Source of the DNA: Paraburkholderia silviterrae
GTDB taxonomy: Bacteria; Pseudomonadota; Gammaproteobacteria; Burkholderiales; Burkholderiaceae
NCBI RefSeq assembly: GCF_004353915.1
Contig: NZ_SMRP01000003.1
Coordinates: forward strand, 248,001-312,000
Direction of reading: 5' to 3'
Length of the DNA: 64,000 nt
In this document: positions 8,092 through 16,940 of the stretch, piece by piece
How the letters are laid out: each line of letters starts with the position of its first letter
Numbering within the stretch: position 1 is the stretch's first letter
The notes under the pieces: model-generated
Told to the model about the DNA's origin: nothing
What the model saw: only the letters and a program-made list of their open reading frames with translations
The model's database searches: none
Position numbers and translations under genes: made by a program

Positions 8092-9207
8092 TCAATGACC
8101 GCCGCCTTTGCCGCCACCTGAGCCGCCGCCGTACCCGCCGCCCGGGCCGCCCGACGGTCCACCCTTGCCGAATCCTCCACCGAAGCCGCCGCCAAAGCCG
8201 CCGCCAAACCCTCCACCGAACCCTCCACCGAAGCCACCTCCGAAGCCACCCGAGGGGCCGCCTGAGGGACCACCCGAGGGGCCGCCGTGAGCGCCGCCGC
8301 AACCGCAGCCGCTCGAACTGCCGCCACTCGAACTGCCGCCGCTCGAACTGCCACCGCTCGAACTGCCACCGCTCGAACTGCCACCGCTCGAACTGCCACC
8401 GCTCGAACTGCCGCCGCTCGAACTGCCGCCGCTCGAACTGCCGCCGCTCGAACTGCCACCGCTCGAACTGCCACCGCTCGAACTGCCGCCGCTCGAACCG
8501 CCGCCGCTCGAACCGCCGCCGCTCGAACTGCCGCCGCTCGAACTGCCACCGCTCGAACTGCCACCACTCGAACCGCCACCGCTCGAACCGTGGCCGCCCG
8601 AACTTCCACTACTCGAGCTGCCACTACTCGATCCGCCGCCGTTGTTGCCGCTGGCGTTGCTGCTGCCGCCGCCCGAGCTGCTCGAGCCGCCAGTCGCGCC
8701 GCCGACACCCGAGGTGCCGCTGCCGCGGCCCGTGCCCGAACTGCTGCCGGAGCCCGTGCCGCCCGACCCCCCGGCGCTCGCGGAGCTCGCCGTCGAGCCG
8801 CCGCCGCCGTGGCCGCAGTTGCCGGCAGTGCCGCCGTAGCAGTTCTTCGGCTCGAAGACGATGGCTGCATCGTCTGCCGCGTTGGCCGTATCCGCGGCGG
8901 ACGTACCTGAGCCCGTCGTGCCGGTGCCGGCTGTATGGCCAGGATCGGAGCCCGAGGTCGTTGCCGATGGCGCAGGAGCCGCCTGCGGAGCGCTTTCGAC
9001 CGGCATGCCGGCGTCAGTCGTGCCGGCCGCGCCGCTCGCAGGCAGCGCGGCGTCGGCAACGATCACCCAGCTCGGAGCCGTCGCATTGTCGGCGGCATGC
9101 GCGCCTACGGCCGGCAGGAGCACGCTGGCGCCTGCCGTGCCGATTGCAACGATTGCGAGTCCCCGGCCAATCCCGTAGCAGTACTGATGAAGAGTTCTGT
9201 TTTTCAT
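8092..9207 (-). CDS. Secreted glycine/serine-rich repeat protein of unknown function
   Basis: The product is 371 residues, start set by a GGAGGA ribosome-binding site just before the ATG at 9207. Residues 1-37 are a signal peptide (hydrophobic core LAIVAIGTAGASVLL, likely cut after GAHA). An Ala/Thr/Ser-rich stretch follows to about residue 115, including a small cysteine pair (NCYGGTAGNCGHGGGG). The rest is low complexity: about 20 Gly-Gly-Ser-Ser-Ser units, then repeats of Gly-Gly-Gly-Phe and a Gly-rich end with Lys and His. No catalytic domain, anchor or LPXTG-like signal is visible. It may be an exported flexible surface or matrix protein. I do not recognise a named family. Confidence 0.7.
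   Translation of the reverse strand: MKNRTLHQYCYGIGRGLAIVAIGTAGASVLLPAVGAHAADNATAPSWVIVADAALPASGAAGTTDAGMPVESAPQAAPAPSATTSGSDPGHTAGTGTTGSGTSAADTANAADDAAIVFEPKNCYGGTAGNCGHGGGGSTASSASAGGSGGTGSGSSSGTGRGSGTSGVGGATGGSSSSGGGSSNASGNNGGGSSSGSSSSGSSGGHGSSGGGSSGGSSSGGSSSGGSSSGGGSSGGGSSGGSSSGGSSSGGSSSGGSSSGGSSSGGSSSGGSSSGGSSSGGSSSGGSSSGGSSSGGSSSGCGCGGAHGGPSGGPSGGPSGGFGGGFGGGFGGGFGGGFGGGFGGGFGKGGPSGGPGGGYGGGSGGGKGGGH
8296..8600 (-). repeat. 15-bp coding minisatellite (GGSSS repeat)
   Basis: Roughly 20 tandem 15-bp units with core CTCGAACTGCC on the plus strand vary mainly at one third-codon position (CCG or CCA). All lie in frame within the Gly/Ser-rich protein. A 15-bp period keeps the reading frame whatever the copy number. 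A second shorter coding repeat (12 bp, GGGF) follows at about 8180-8250. Confidence 0.9.
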
Positions 9208-9755
9208 TGCTTCCTCCCGGGAAGCGATAGCGTGTACCCGCTTCGCTTCTCTTGCGCCTTGTGTCCGGCGCTGCACCGATCGTGCGCAGGCGCCGTCCCC
9301 CGTCAGGCTAAAACCGCTTCGCGCCGACGCGCGCTTCATGCCGTGCGGTATCCGCACAGCCTCGCCGGCGCGGGCGGTAGATGTGGCACCCGGACGGTTT
9401 CGCGCCGGCTGGCCGGTTCACACAGGAGTCCTTGTCGATTGCCGGAGCCCGTGCTCGGGGCGGCGGAAAGCAAGCGCATCATGCGGCCGGCCATCCGTTC
9501 GCCCGGCGCGATGAACTGCGCGCTTTGCGCTGATTTCACGCTGATGGGCGGCAACCGGATGCCTGGTTTCGATGTAGCGAGTTCTGTGCCATCGGTCCGG
9601 AAAGTCCGAGCGTGGCGGACTTAACAATTTCCCTACGATCTCGAGGCTAAAAAAGTCACTGAAAACGTTTCGATGATGAAACGCATGCTCCTGGCGAGAG
9701 CATTTGCGTTGCAAAAGCGGACAACGCAACGACTTTCGTCTGACCTTCGTGCGGC
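9208..9755. other. Intergenic region with no convincing gene; holds two hairpins
   Basis: This stretch lies between the start of the Gly/Ser-rich protein and the end of the peptide transporter operon. I see no coding sequence with a credible start. It contains an 8-bp stem TTGCGTTG/CAACGCAA (9704-9729) and the CGTTTC/GAAACG stem at 9666-9683. The promoter and leader of the Gly/Ser-rich gene must lie at its left end. Confidence 0.5.
9655..9683 (-). terminator. Weak intrinsic terminator of the peptide ABC operon
   Basis: On the minus strand CGTTTC, a 6-nt loop and GAAACG are followed by TTTTC and, a few bases later, a further T run. The stem is short, so termination may be partial. It is about 75 bp beyond the ATPase stop. 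Confidence 0.4.
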
Positions 9756-12020
9756 TCAGGGATCGCTGTGCGCCGGGTCTGTCTCGGCTTGAAGCTCGCG
9801 CAGTTGCGCTGCCGGGATGTGGCAGCGGATGCGATGGCCGTCGGCGTCTGCTTCGAAGGGCGGCGCTGCTTCGTCGCAGATCGCGCCGAGCTTGCGCGGA
9901 CAACGCGCGCTGAAGATGCAGCCTGCTGCGCCACCCGTAGCGCCACCTGTAGCGCCGCGCGGCATGCCGCTCGCGGGTGCGTGGGCCCAGCCATCGCTTG
10001 CGGATGTATCGCGCGCGAGCAAGCCGGGATTCAGCAGCGTTTCGGTATACGGATGACATGGGCCGTTGAGCACGGCATTGGCGGGACCGCTCTCGAGCAC
10101 GCGGCCCGCGTAGAGCACCATGACGCGGTCCGCGAGATAACGCACCACGTCGAGGTCGTGCGAGATGAACAGATAGCTCACGCCGCGCTCGCGCTGCAGA
10201 CGTGCGAGCAGATTCAGGATCGCGGCCTGCACCGAGACGTCCAGTGCCGAGGTCGGCTCGTCGCAGATCACGACGCGCGGCTCGCCCGCGAATGCTTGAG
10301 CGATCGCCACACGCTGCTTGAGGCCGCCCGAGAGTTGTCGCGCGCGTGAGGCGAGGTAGCGCACCGGCACGCGCACCGCTTCGAGCAGCGAGGCGATGCG
10401 CGCCGCGCTGCGCGCTTCGGCGTCTTCGTTCGCGTGTGCGTCTGATCCGTCTTGCGGCGCATCGCTCGCGACACTGCGCTGCGCGTGGGCGAGTGCGCGA
10501 CCTACGAGGCGCCTCACCGGCAGCGCGCGATTGAGCGAGGCATCGGGATGCTGGAACACGATGCGCATCGCCTGCAACTGCTGTGCGTCGCGCCGTGCGA
10601 GGTGCTCGGCGAGCGGCTTTGCATCGAGCTCGACGGTGCCGCCGGGGTCGGCGGCATGCAGGCCGAGCAGGAGCTTCGCGAGGGTCGTCTTGCCGCTGCC
10701 CGACTCGCCGACGAGGCCGAGTGTTTCACCCGCGCGCAACTCGAGCGAGACGTCGTCGAGCACGCGCAGGGCGTGCGAGCCGCGGCCGAAGGTGCGTGAG
10801 ACATTCGCCGCGCGCAGCACCACTTTTGCATCGCGTGCGTGCGGCTCACTGCGCATGTCTTCCGTTTGTTCGTTTGTCCGCGGGTTCGACTGTACGACGG
10901 GCTGCGCAATTGTCTGTACATTAGCACGCATATCGGCGCTGTCGGGTGTGTCGCTCACCTCGGCGATATCGGCCACGTCGGCGGCGGGCAATTCGACGGC
11001 CCGCTCGTGATAGTGGCAACGCGACATCTGCTCGCCATGCGCCGCTTCCATGCGATGCGGCGGCGGCGCGTGCTCGTGGCAGCGCGCGTCGGCGAGGCGG
11101 CAGCGCGGCGCGTAGACGCAGCCGTGCGTTAGCGTGCCCGGCGCGGGCAGCTCGCCGGGGATCGTGTCGAGCGCACCGTGGGCCTTGTTGCGCCCCGGCG
11201 CCGGCAGGCAGCGCAGCAGACCCACCGTGTACGGATGGCGCGCGCGCGCAAACACGTCGCGCGTCGAGCCTTCTTCCACGAGCCGTCCCGCGTAGAGCAC
11301 GCCCACGCGCTCGCACATCCTGCGGATCACGGCCAGGTCGTGGCTGATGAGCAGCACCGCCATGCCGAGCTCCTCGCGCAGTTGCGCGATGAGCGCGAGC
11401 ACCTCGGCTTCGACGGTGGCGTCGAGGCCCGTGGTGGGTTCGTCGAGGATCAACAGCGCCGGGTTCGAAGCGAGCGCCATCGCGATCACCACGCGCTGCT
11501 GCATGCCGCCCGAGAGCTGATGCGGCCAGCTCGCCATCACGCGCGCCGGGTCGGCGATGCGCACGCGCTCGAGCATCGCATACGACTGTGCGAGCGCGTC
11601 GGCCGGGGCCACGCCGGCCGCTTCGAACGCTTCGCTCAACTGCCGGCCGACCGTGAGCGTCGGGTTCAGCGCGCTCGCCGGGTCCTGATAGACCATCGAC
11701 ACCTTGTGGGCGCGCAGCATGCGCAGCCCTTCGCGATCGAGCGCGAGCACCTCGACGCCGGCGATGGCGATGCGCCCCGCCTTCACGCGGCCGTTGTGCG
11801 CGAGATAGCGCAGCGCGGCGAGCGCGACCGTCGACTTGCCGCAACCCGACTCGCCGACGAGCCCATACGCTTCGCCGCGCTTGATGCGCAGCGAGACGTC
11901 GGTGAGCACGTCGCGGTCCTTGCCGCGCACGCGATAGGCTACCGTGAGCCCGACCAGCGCGAGCGCGTCGTCGGCGCGCGGGGCGCTGAAGGTGGCGAGG
12001 GCGGGGCGCGGCGGATTCAT
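9756..12020 (-). CDS. Dipeptide/oligopeptide ABC transporter, fused double ATPase (DppD-DppF type)
   Basis: The product is 754 residues with two ABC ATPase halves in one chain. Half one has Walker A GESGCGKST, signature LSGGMQQR and Walker B LLILDEPTTGLD. Half two has GESGSGKTT, LSGGLKQR and VVICDEPTSALD. Each half ends with the Cys-containing oligopeptide/dipeptide C-terminal motif (VYAPRCRLADARC; FSARCPRKLGAIC). The linker around 320-375 is Asp/Ala-rich and low complexity. The start ATG overlaps the permease stop (ATGA), showing translational coupling. It powers uptake of peptides or a similar solute through the two permeases upstream. Confidence 0.93.
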   Translation of the reverse strand: MNPPRPALATFSAPRADDALALVGLTVAYRVRGKDRDVLTDVSLRIKRGEAYGLVGESGCGKSTVALAALRYLAHNGRVKAGRIAIAGVEVLALDREGLRMLRAHKVSMVYQDPASALNPTLTVGRQLSEAFEAAGVAPADALAQSYAMLERVRIADPARVMASWPHQLSGGMQQRVVIAMALASNPALLILDEPTTGLDATVEAEVLALIAQLREELGMAVLLISHDLAVIRRMCERVGVLYAGRLVEEGSTRDVFARARHPYTVGLLRCLPAPGRNKAHGALDTIPGELPAPGTLTHGCVYAPRCRLADARCHEHAPPPHRMEAAHGEQMSRCHYHERAVELPAADVADIAEVSDTPDSADMRANVQTIAQPVVQSNPRTNEQTEDMRSEPHARDAKVVLRAANVSRTFGRGSHALRVLDDVSLELRAGETLGLVGESGSGKTTLAKLLLGLHAADPGGTVELDAKPLAEHLARRDAQQLQAMRIVFQHPDASLNRALPVRRLVGRALAHAQRSVASDAPQDGSDAHANEDAEARSAARIASLLEAVRVPVRYLASRARQLSGGLKQRVAIAQAFAGEPRVVICDEPTSALDVSVQAAILNLLARLQRERGVSYLFISHDLDVVRYLADRVMVLYAGRVLESGPANAVLNGPCHPYTETLLNPGLLARDTSASDGWAHAPASGMPRGATGGATGGAAGCIFSARCPRKLGAICDEAAPPFEADADGHRIRCHIPAAQLRELQAETDPAHSDP

Positions 12021-12907
12021 GAGCCCAGCACCTCGGCGAGGCTGTCGGCGATCAGGTTCACCGCCACCACGAGCGAGGCGATCGCGAGCGCATCGAAGGC
12101 GACCGTCCACCACGCGCCGCCCGCGAGCAGCGTGTACGACTCGGCGAGCGCGAGGCCCCAGTCGGCGGAAGGCGGCTGGATGCCGAAGCCGAGAAACGAG
12201 AGCGTGGCCACCGCGAAGATCGCATAGCCAAGCCGCACGGTTGCTTCCACAACGATGGGCGGCCAGACGTTCGGCAGGATCTCCGCGAACATCACGTAGT
12301 GCGCGCGCTCGCCGCGCAGCCGGGCGGCGGCCACGTAGTCGAGATGGCGCTCGGCAAGCACGGCGGCGCGCACCGTGCGCGCGACGAGCGGCGCGAAGGT
12401 GATGCCGATCACGAGCACGACGGCGAGATTCGATGCGCCCACGGCTGCGAGCACGAGCAGCGCGACGATCACGAGAGGCAGCGCGAGCACGGCGTCGAGT
12501 GCGCGCGCGACGAGCGTGCCGGCCCAGCCTTCGACGTAGCCGGTCAAGAGGCCGAGCGCCGTGCCCGCGAGCGTGCCCGTCAAGGTGGCGAGCGGCGCGA
12601 TGGTAAGAATGTCGCGCGCGCCCACGATCACCCGCGAGCAGATGTCGCGGCCTAGCTGATCGGTGCCGCACCAGTGCGCGTGATCGGGCGGCAGGAGCGA
12701 GCTGAGCGGGTCGGACGCGTAGGCGTCGTAGGGCGCGATCCAGGTGCCCGCGAGCGCGCAGGCGATCCATGCGAGCAGGATCAGCGCGCCCAGCACGAAC
12801 GTGGGCGAGCGCAGCAAGAGGCGCAGTATGGCCACGAATGGCGCGGGCCCGGCCAGCGCTTCGTGCGCGGTTGCGTCGTTCATCGATTCGGATGCCGTAT
12901 CGTTCAT
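12017..12907 (-). CDS. Peptide ABC transporter permease (DppC/OppC type)
   Basis: The product is 296 residues from the ATG at 12907 (MNDTASESMNDATAHE); an ATG at 12934 would overlap the previous permease by 8 bp. About six membrane segments are seen, with the OppC N-terminal segment (LRLLLRSPTFVLGALILLAW) and the EAA loop AARLRGERAHYVMFAEILPN that docks the ATPase. It is the third gene of the operon, after the binding protein and DppB-type permease. Confidence 0.92.
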   Translation of the reverse strand: MNDTASESMNDATAHEALAGPAPFVAILRLLLRSPTFVLGALILLAWIACALAGTWIAPYDAYASDPLSSLLPPDHAHWCGTDQLGRDICSRVIVGARDILTIAPLATLTGTLAGTALGLLTGYVEGWAGTLVARALDAVLALPLVIVALLVLAAVGASNLAVVLVIGITFAPLVARTVRAAVLAERHLDYVAAARLRGERAHYVMFAEILPNVWPPIVVEATVRLGYAIFAVATLSFLGFGIQPPSADWGLALAESYTLLAGGAWWTVAFDALAIASLVVAVNLIADSLAEVLGS

Positions 12908-12926
12908 GCGCGTTCCCGTGAGCCCA

Positions 12927-13967
12927 TCAAGCACCCTTTTGCGCGCGCAGCCGCGGATCGAACAGCGCGTGCAGCAGGTCGGCGCCGAGGTTCGCGAGCG
13001 TGTAGACGAGGCCCACCGTGAGCACGCCCGCTTCGAGCAGCGGAAAGTCCTTCGCCTTCGCCGCGTTGTAGATCAGCGAGCCGATGCCCGGATAGCGGAA
13101 CAGCGTCTCGACCACCACGAGCCCGCCAATCAGATAGCCGAGCTGCGTGGCCGCCACCGTCACGCTCGGCAGGAGCGCATTGCGCAGCACGTGGCGCACG
13201 ATCACGACGCGGCGCGGCAGGCCCTTGAGGATCGCGGTGCGCGTGTAGTCGGCCTCGAGCGCGTCGAGCATGCCCGCGCGCGCGATGCGCGCGAGATAGC
13301 CGAAGAACACGAGGACGAGCGGCAGCACCGGCAGTATGAGATGGCGCAGCGTATCGAGCACGCCCGCATCCTGCGGCGCGACGGCCTCGATCGGCAGCCA
13401 GCGCAGCCACACGCCAAACACGAGGATCAGCGCGATCGACGAGACGAATTCCGGCACCGCGCTCGCGCACAGCCCCAGCGTGCTGATGAGGCGGTCGAGC
13501 CAGCGCCCGCCGTGCAGCGCGGCCCACACGCCGCCGCCGATGCCGAGCGGCACGACCACGACGAACGCCAGCAGCCCGAGCTTCGCCGATTGCAGGAGGG
13601 AGTCGCCCACCAGCGGCGCGACCGGCTCGCGGAAGGTCCAGGACGTGCCGAAGTCGCCGCGCAGCGCGTGGCCGATCCACGTGAGGTACTGGTCGAGCAG
13701 AGGGCGGTCCGCGCCGAGCGTGTGATTGAGCGCGGCCACGGCGCGCGCGTCGGCGAGCGGGCCGAGCACCGCGCGCCCAATGTCGCCCGGCAGCAGTTGG
13801 CCGCCCGCGAACACCAGCACGGAAAGCAGCCAGAGTGTGAACAGCGCCCATACGGCGCGCTGCGCGAGAAAGCGCGCGGCGCCCCTGCCGCGCGCCGCGC
13901 GCATCGCGCGTGCGCCGAGCGGATAGCGCGGGTTCGATGAGGGCGGTCTCGTCAGAGGTGTAGCCAT
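12927..13967 (-). CDS. Peptide ABC transporter permease (DppB/OppB type)
   Basis: The product is 346 residues with six predicted membrane segments. The first is AVWALFTLWLLSVLVFAGGQ, and a typical periplasmic loop follows (GPLADARAVAALNHTLGADR). The EAA motif is RTAILKGLPRRVVIVRHVLR and the sequence ends with FDPRLR. It lies 100 bp after the binding-protein gene, with an intercistronic hairpin between them. Confidence 0.92.
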   Translation of the reverse strand: MATPLTRPPSSNPRYPLGARAMRAARGRGAARFLAQRAVWALFTLWLLSVLVFAGGQLLPGDIGRAVLGPLADARAVAALNHTLGADRPLLDQYLTWIGHALRGDFGTSWTFREPVAPLVGDSLLQSAKLGLLAFVVVVPLGIGGGVWAALHGGRWLDRLISTLGLCASAVPEFVSSIALILVFGVWLRWLPIEAVAPQDAGVLDTLRHLILPVLPLVLVFFGYLARIARAGMLDALEADYTRTAILKGLPRRVVIVRHVLRNALLPSVTVAATQLGYLIGGLVVVETLFRYPGIGSLIYNAAKAKDFPLLEAGVLTVGLVYTLANLGADLLHALFDPRLRAQKGA

Positions 13968-14006
13968 CGGACTCCAGATGCAGGCATGGCAGGCGCCAGG
14001 TCGTCG

Positions 14007-14047
14007 AGCGTAGCGTCGGGCAGCGCGCAGCGCAGGGTCGCTACGCT
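14007..14047 (-). other. Intercistronic hairpin after the binding-protein gene
   Basis: A perfect 9-bp inverted repeat (AGCGTAGCG at 14007-14015, CGCTACGCT at 14039-14047) lies between the binding-protein stop and the DppB-type start, with no T run. Hairpins at this place in ABC operons often protect the binding-protein mRNA or cause partial termination, so that the binding protein is made in excess. The function here is inferred. Confidence 0.5.
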
Positions 14048-14068
14048 ACGCCGCCGCATGGCCGGCAC

Positions 14069-15937
14069 TTACGTCGCGAGCGTGGCGCGGTCGAAATAGA
14101 GCTGTGCGAGCGCCGTGAAGCGCACGCCCGAAAGCGCGGTGCGCTGCGCAATCAACTGGTCATAGAAGTACGGAATGATCACGGGCGTCTCGTCGAGCAG
14201 CAGCGTCTGGATCTGCGCGGCTACCTGCTTTTGCGCGGCCACGTCGAGCGTCGCCGCGAACTGCGCGACCAGCTTGTCGTACTGAGCATTGTGAAAGTGC
14301 GCCGCGTTCCACGTGCCGCCGCTCGTGAACGGCGCATTGAGGAACACGTTGGGCACGCCGCGATGACCGTAGTCCGTGATCCCGAGCGGCGAGTCGAGCC
14401 AGTCCGATTTACCGTACGTGCCCGCGCCGTAGTACTGCGACTGGCTTTCCACCTTCAGCGCGATGCGCACGCCGATCGCCTTCGCCGCGTTTTGCACGAC
14501 CACGGCAAGATCGGGAATCTCCATGTACTTCTCGGTCGTGAGCGTAACGTCGAAGCCATTGGCGACGCCCGCCTGCGCGAGCAACTGGCGCGCCTTCGCC
14601 AGATCGACCTTGCGCTGTGGCACAGCGCTCGCCGTCGACGGGAAGATGGGCGCAAACGGGCTGTCGTTGCCCAGCACCGCGCGGCCCTTGAAGAGCCCGC
14701 GCACCATCACGTCGCGATCGAGCGCGAGCGCGAGCGCCTGGCGCACGCGCTTGTCCTTGAACGTGGGCACGTCGTTGCGCATGTGGATCTGCCGATGCGC
14801 GCTCGAGCGCACGCCAATCACCTTGAAGTCGGGGTTGTTCAGGATGCCGATGCCGCCCTGCACGGTGAAGGTGCCCATCACATCGGCCTGATGGCCCTGC
14901 AGCGCGAGTATCTGCGCCTGCTCGTCGGCGTAGAACGCGAACTGCACGCGTTCGGGCAGCGCCTTCTCGCCCCAGTAGGCGTCGTTGCGCACGAAGCTCG
15001 CGCCGCGCCGCGTCTCGTAGCGCTCCAGCTTGAACGCCCCAGTGCCGATGAAGCTCTTTTCGTAATTGCCCGCGTAATTCGCAGGCAGCAGCACGGCGTT
15101 GTAGTTGTCCGAAGAAACGTAGTAGGGGAAGTTGCCGTTGGGCGCGTCGAGATGGAACGAGACGGTATGCTCGTCCACCATCTTCGTGCCGCCCTTCGAG
15201 AGCACGCCCTTGAGCACCGAGAGCGCCGCCGAGCCGCTTGCCGGATCGGCGAGGCGGTCGAACGTGGCCACCACGTCCTTCGCGCCGAACGGCTGGCCGT
15301 CGTGGAATTTCACGCCGGGGCGCAGCTTGAAGGTCCAGACGTCGGCCTTCGCGTTGGGCTGCCACGAGAGCGCGAGCGCCGGCTGCAGATGGCCGTCGGC
15401 GTCGTCGTTGGCGAGGAATTCGCCGGTCTGGTTCAAGAGGCACAGCGCGCCCGCGTCGGTCACGGTGAGCGGGTCGACCGCGCCCGCCGGCATCAGGTGC
15501 GCGACGCGGATGGTCTGACTGCCGGGCCTGGATGCACCCGATGTGCCTTGGGCGCGCGCGCCGCGTGGAGCGACGAGGCCGCTGCCCGCGAGCGCGAGGC
15601 TCGAAAGCCCGAGCACGCCGGCATAGCGCAGCAACTCGCGGCGCGTGAGGCGGCCGGCGAGGCATTCGTCGATGGCGTGGTTGCCGTAGTCGCCGGCCTC
15701 GCGGCGCAGCGCATCGACGGCGCGCGGGTCAGCCGGGGAGGGCGCTTGGGCCGATTGGAGCAGGCCAGGCGGGCGAGGCGATTGCGTCGGCTGTGGAGGC
15801 AACTCTGGCGACGACTGCGGCGCTTGCCAGCAGAGCGACGAACGCGGCGAACGCGTGACAGGGCGGGGCGGCGAGGGCGGCTGACGTTTCATCGGCGCGG
15901 GTTTCCGTGCGGTTCCGTGGAGGGACGCGGCCGCCAT
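14069..15937 (-). CDS. Peptide ABC transporter substrate-binding protein (Tat-type signal)
   Basis: The product is 622 residues from the first ATG, or 607 from the ATG at 15892. It is an SBP family 5 (DppA/OppA) protein: VWTFKLRPGVKFHDGQPF, then DVVATFDRL and DKRVRQALALALDRD. A twin-arginine-like signal (LTRRELLRYAGVLGLSS... ending GARAQ) lies unusually far in, around residue 95-130. About 70 Pro/Ser-rich residues precede it, so the real start may be later than either ATG, though no other ATG or GTG is available in frame. First gene of the transporter operon. Its ligand is not predictable; dipeptide annotation is by family. Confidence 0.88.
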   Translation of the reverse strand: MAAASLHGTARKPAPMKRQPPSPPRPVTRSPRSSLCWQAPQSSPELPPQPTQSPRPPGLLQSAQAPSPADPRAVDALRREAGDYGNHAIDECLAGRLTRRELLRYAGVLGLSSLALAGSGLVAPRGARAQGTSGASRPGSQTIRVAHLMPAGAVDPLTVTDAGALCLLNQTGEFLANDDADGHLQPALALSWQPNAKADVWTFKLRPGVKFHDGQPFGAKDVVATFDRLADPASGSAALSVLKGVLSKGGTKMVDEHTVSFHLDAPNGNFPYYVSSDNYNAVLLPANYAGNYEKSFIGTGAFKLERYETRRGASFVRNDAYWGEKALPERVQFAFYADEQAQILALQGHQADVMGTFTVQGGIGILNNPDFKVIGVRSSAHRQIHMRNDVPTFKDKRVRQALALALDRDVMVRGLFKGRAVLGNDSPFAPIFPSTASAVPQRKVDLAKARQLLAQAGVANGFDVTLTTEKYMEIPDLAVVVQNAAKAIGVRIALKVESQSQYYGAGTYGKSDWLDSPLGITDYGHRGVPNVFLNAPFTSGGTWNAAHFHNAQYDKLVAQFAATLDVAAQKQVAAQIQTLLLDETPVIIPYFYDQLIAQRTALSGVRFTALAQLYFDRATLAT

Positions 15938-16230
15938 GGAGGCGGCTGCGACGGCGGCATGCGGTGTGGCAGACGACGAGTAGCGTCCAGTTTAGGCGTT
16001 TTCGGCCATGTTCGGCGAGAGGGCCGTAGCACGGGTTGTACCGGGTTGCGTGCGAACGCGGCGAGTTGCAGGTGCGAGCGCGTGCGGCATTCGCCAGTGC
16101 GGATGTCTTGCCGCTTTAGCGAACATTTGCGCCGATCAGAACGGCGTAGAGCGCAATGAGGCGCGAGCGCAGCGGTTTAGCCGTCGCGGGCGGGGCAGAA
16201 AACGTCATGCGCTATGGCGACGATGGCGAA

Positions 16231-16728
16231 TCAATGCTCGTGCGGATGGCGATGAATCGGATCGACCCAATAAACCGTTTCCGGCGCCTCGACGGCGTCG
16301 ATGTTCAGGTTCACGACCACGGCTTCGTTGTCGCTGCGCACGAGCACGCATTCGAGCGGCTCGTCGGTGCTCGCGTTGATCTCCTGGTGCGGCACGTAGG
16401 GCGGCACGAAGATGAAGTCGCCGGGGCCGGCTTCCGCGGTGAATTCGAGGTGCTCGCCCCAGCGCATGCGCGCGTGGCCACGCACCACGTAGATCACGCT
16501 TTCGAGCGCGCCGTGATGATGCGCGCCCGTCTTCGCGTTCGGATGGATCGTCACGGTGCCGGCCCAGATTTTCTGTGCGCCCACGCGTGCCGCATTGATG
16601 GCGGCGGCGCGGTTCATGCCGGGCGTTTGCGCCGTGTTCGTGTCGAGCTGGTCGCCGCGAATCACCTTGACGCCGTTCTCGCGCCAGTCGGGCGTGCCTT
16701 CGTGCGAGTGCTCATGATCGTGACTCAT
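16231..16728 (-). CDS. Cupin domain protein
   Basis: The product is 165 residues. The start at 16728 is fixed by AGGAG nearby; the N-terminus is His-rich (MSHDHEHSHEG). Cupin motif 1 is GAHHHGALESVIYVVRG (metal-binding histidines and glutamate) and motif 2 is PGDFIFVPPYVPHQEIN. Single-domain cupins of this type bind a divalent metal and can be small enzymes or sensors; no partner gene is adjacent to suggest which. The His-rich N-terminus may also bind metal. Confidence 0.88.
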   Translation of the reverse strand: MSHDHEHSHEGTPDWRENGVKVIRGDQLDTNTAQTPGMNRAAAINAARVGAQKIWAGTVTIHPNAKTGAHHHGALESVIYVVRGHARMRWGEHLEFTAEAGPGDFIFVPPYVPHQEINASTDEPLECVLVRSDNEAVVVNLNIDAVEAPETVYWVDPIHRHPHEH

Positions 16729-16858
16729 CGCGGTGTCTCCTTTCGTGGGCTGCGGCTGCACAGCGGGGTCGCGATATTGTGGCACGGTCAATATCGCGCC
16801 GCTCGCGTGGGCGTCCATCGTCCGCCCGAGCGAGCACGAATGTGCAGCAACGCGCATG

Positions 16859-16888
16859 AAAAAAGCCCGCCCCTGGCGGGACGGGCTT
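16859..16888 (-). terminator. Intrinsic terminator of fusA
   Basis: Read on the minus strand an AAGCCCG/CGGGCTT stem with inner GC pairs runs straight into six T residues. It lies about 55 bp beyond the fusA stop. Confidence 0.75.
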
Positions 16889-16903
16889 CGAGCTATCCGC
16901 CGT

Positions 16904-16931
16904 GCACGCCTCGCATGCATGCGAGGCGTGC
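16904..16931. repeat. 28-nt perfect palindrome just after fusA
   Basis: Both arms are GCACGCCTCGCATG with no unpaired centre. It sits 9 bp beyond the fusA stop and before the terminator, so the fusA mRNA would end with two consecutive hairpins. Possibly it protects the 3' end or is a protein site. Confidence 0.7.
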
Positions 16932-16940
16932 GCGGAGGTC

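Noticed and set aside
8296..8600. Regular repeats that could suggest a CRISPR array
   Set aside because: Units are 15 bp with no unique spacers and lie in frame inside a coding gene; no cas genes nearby.
9336..9554. 72-codon frame on the minus strand upstream of the Gly/Ser-rich gene
   Set aside because: TTG start, no ribosome-binding site, no recognisable domain; it lies in a promoter region.
12744..13940. Long plus-strand frame over the transporter permeases
   Set aside because: Antisense shadow of two overlapping permease genes with clear membrane segments and domain motifs.
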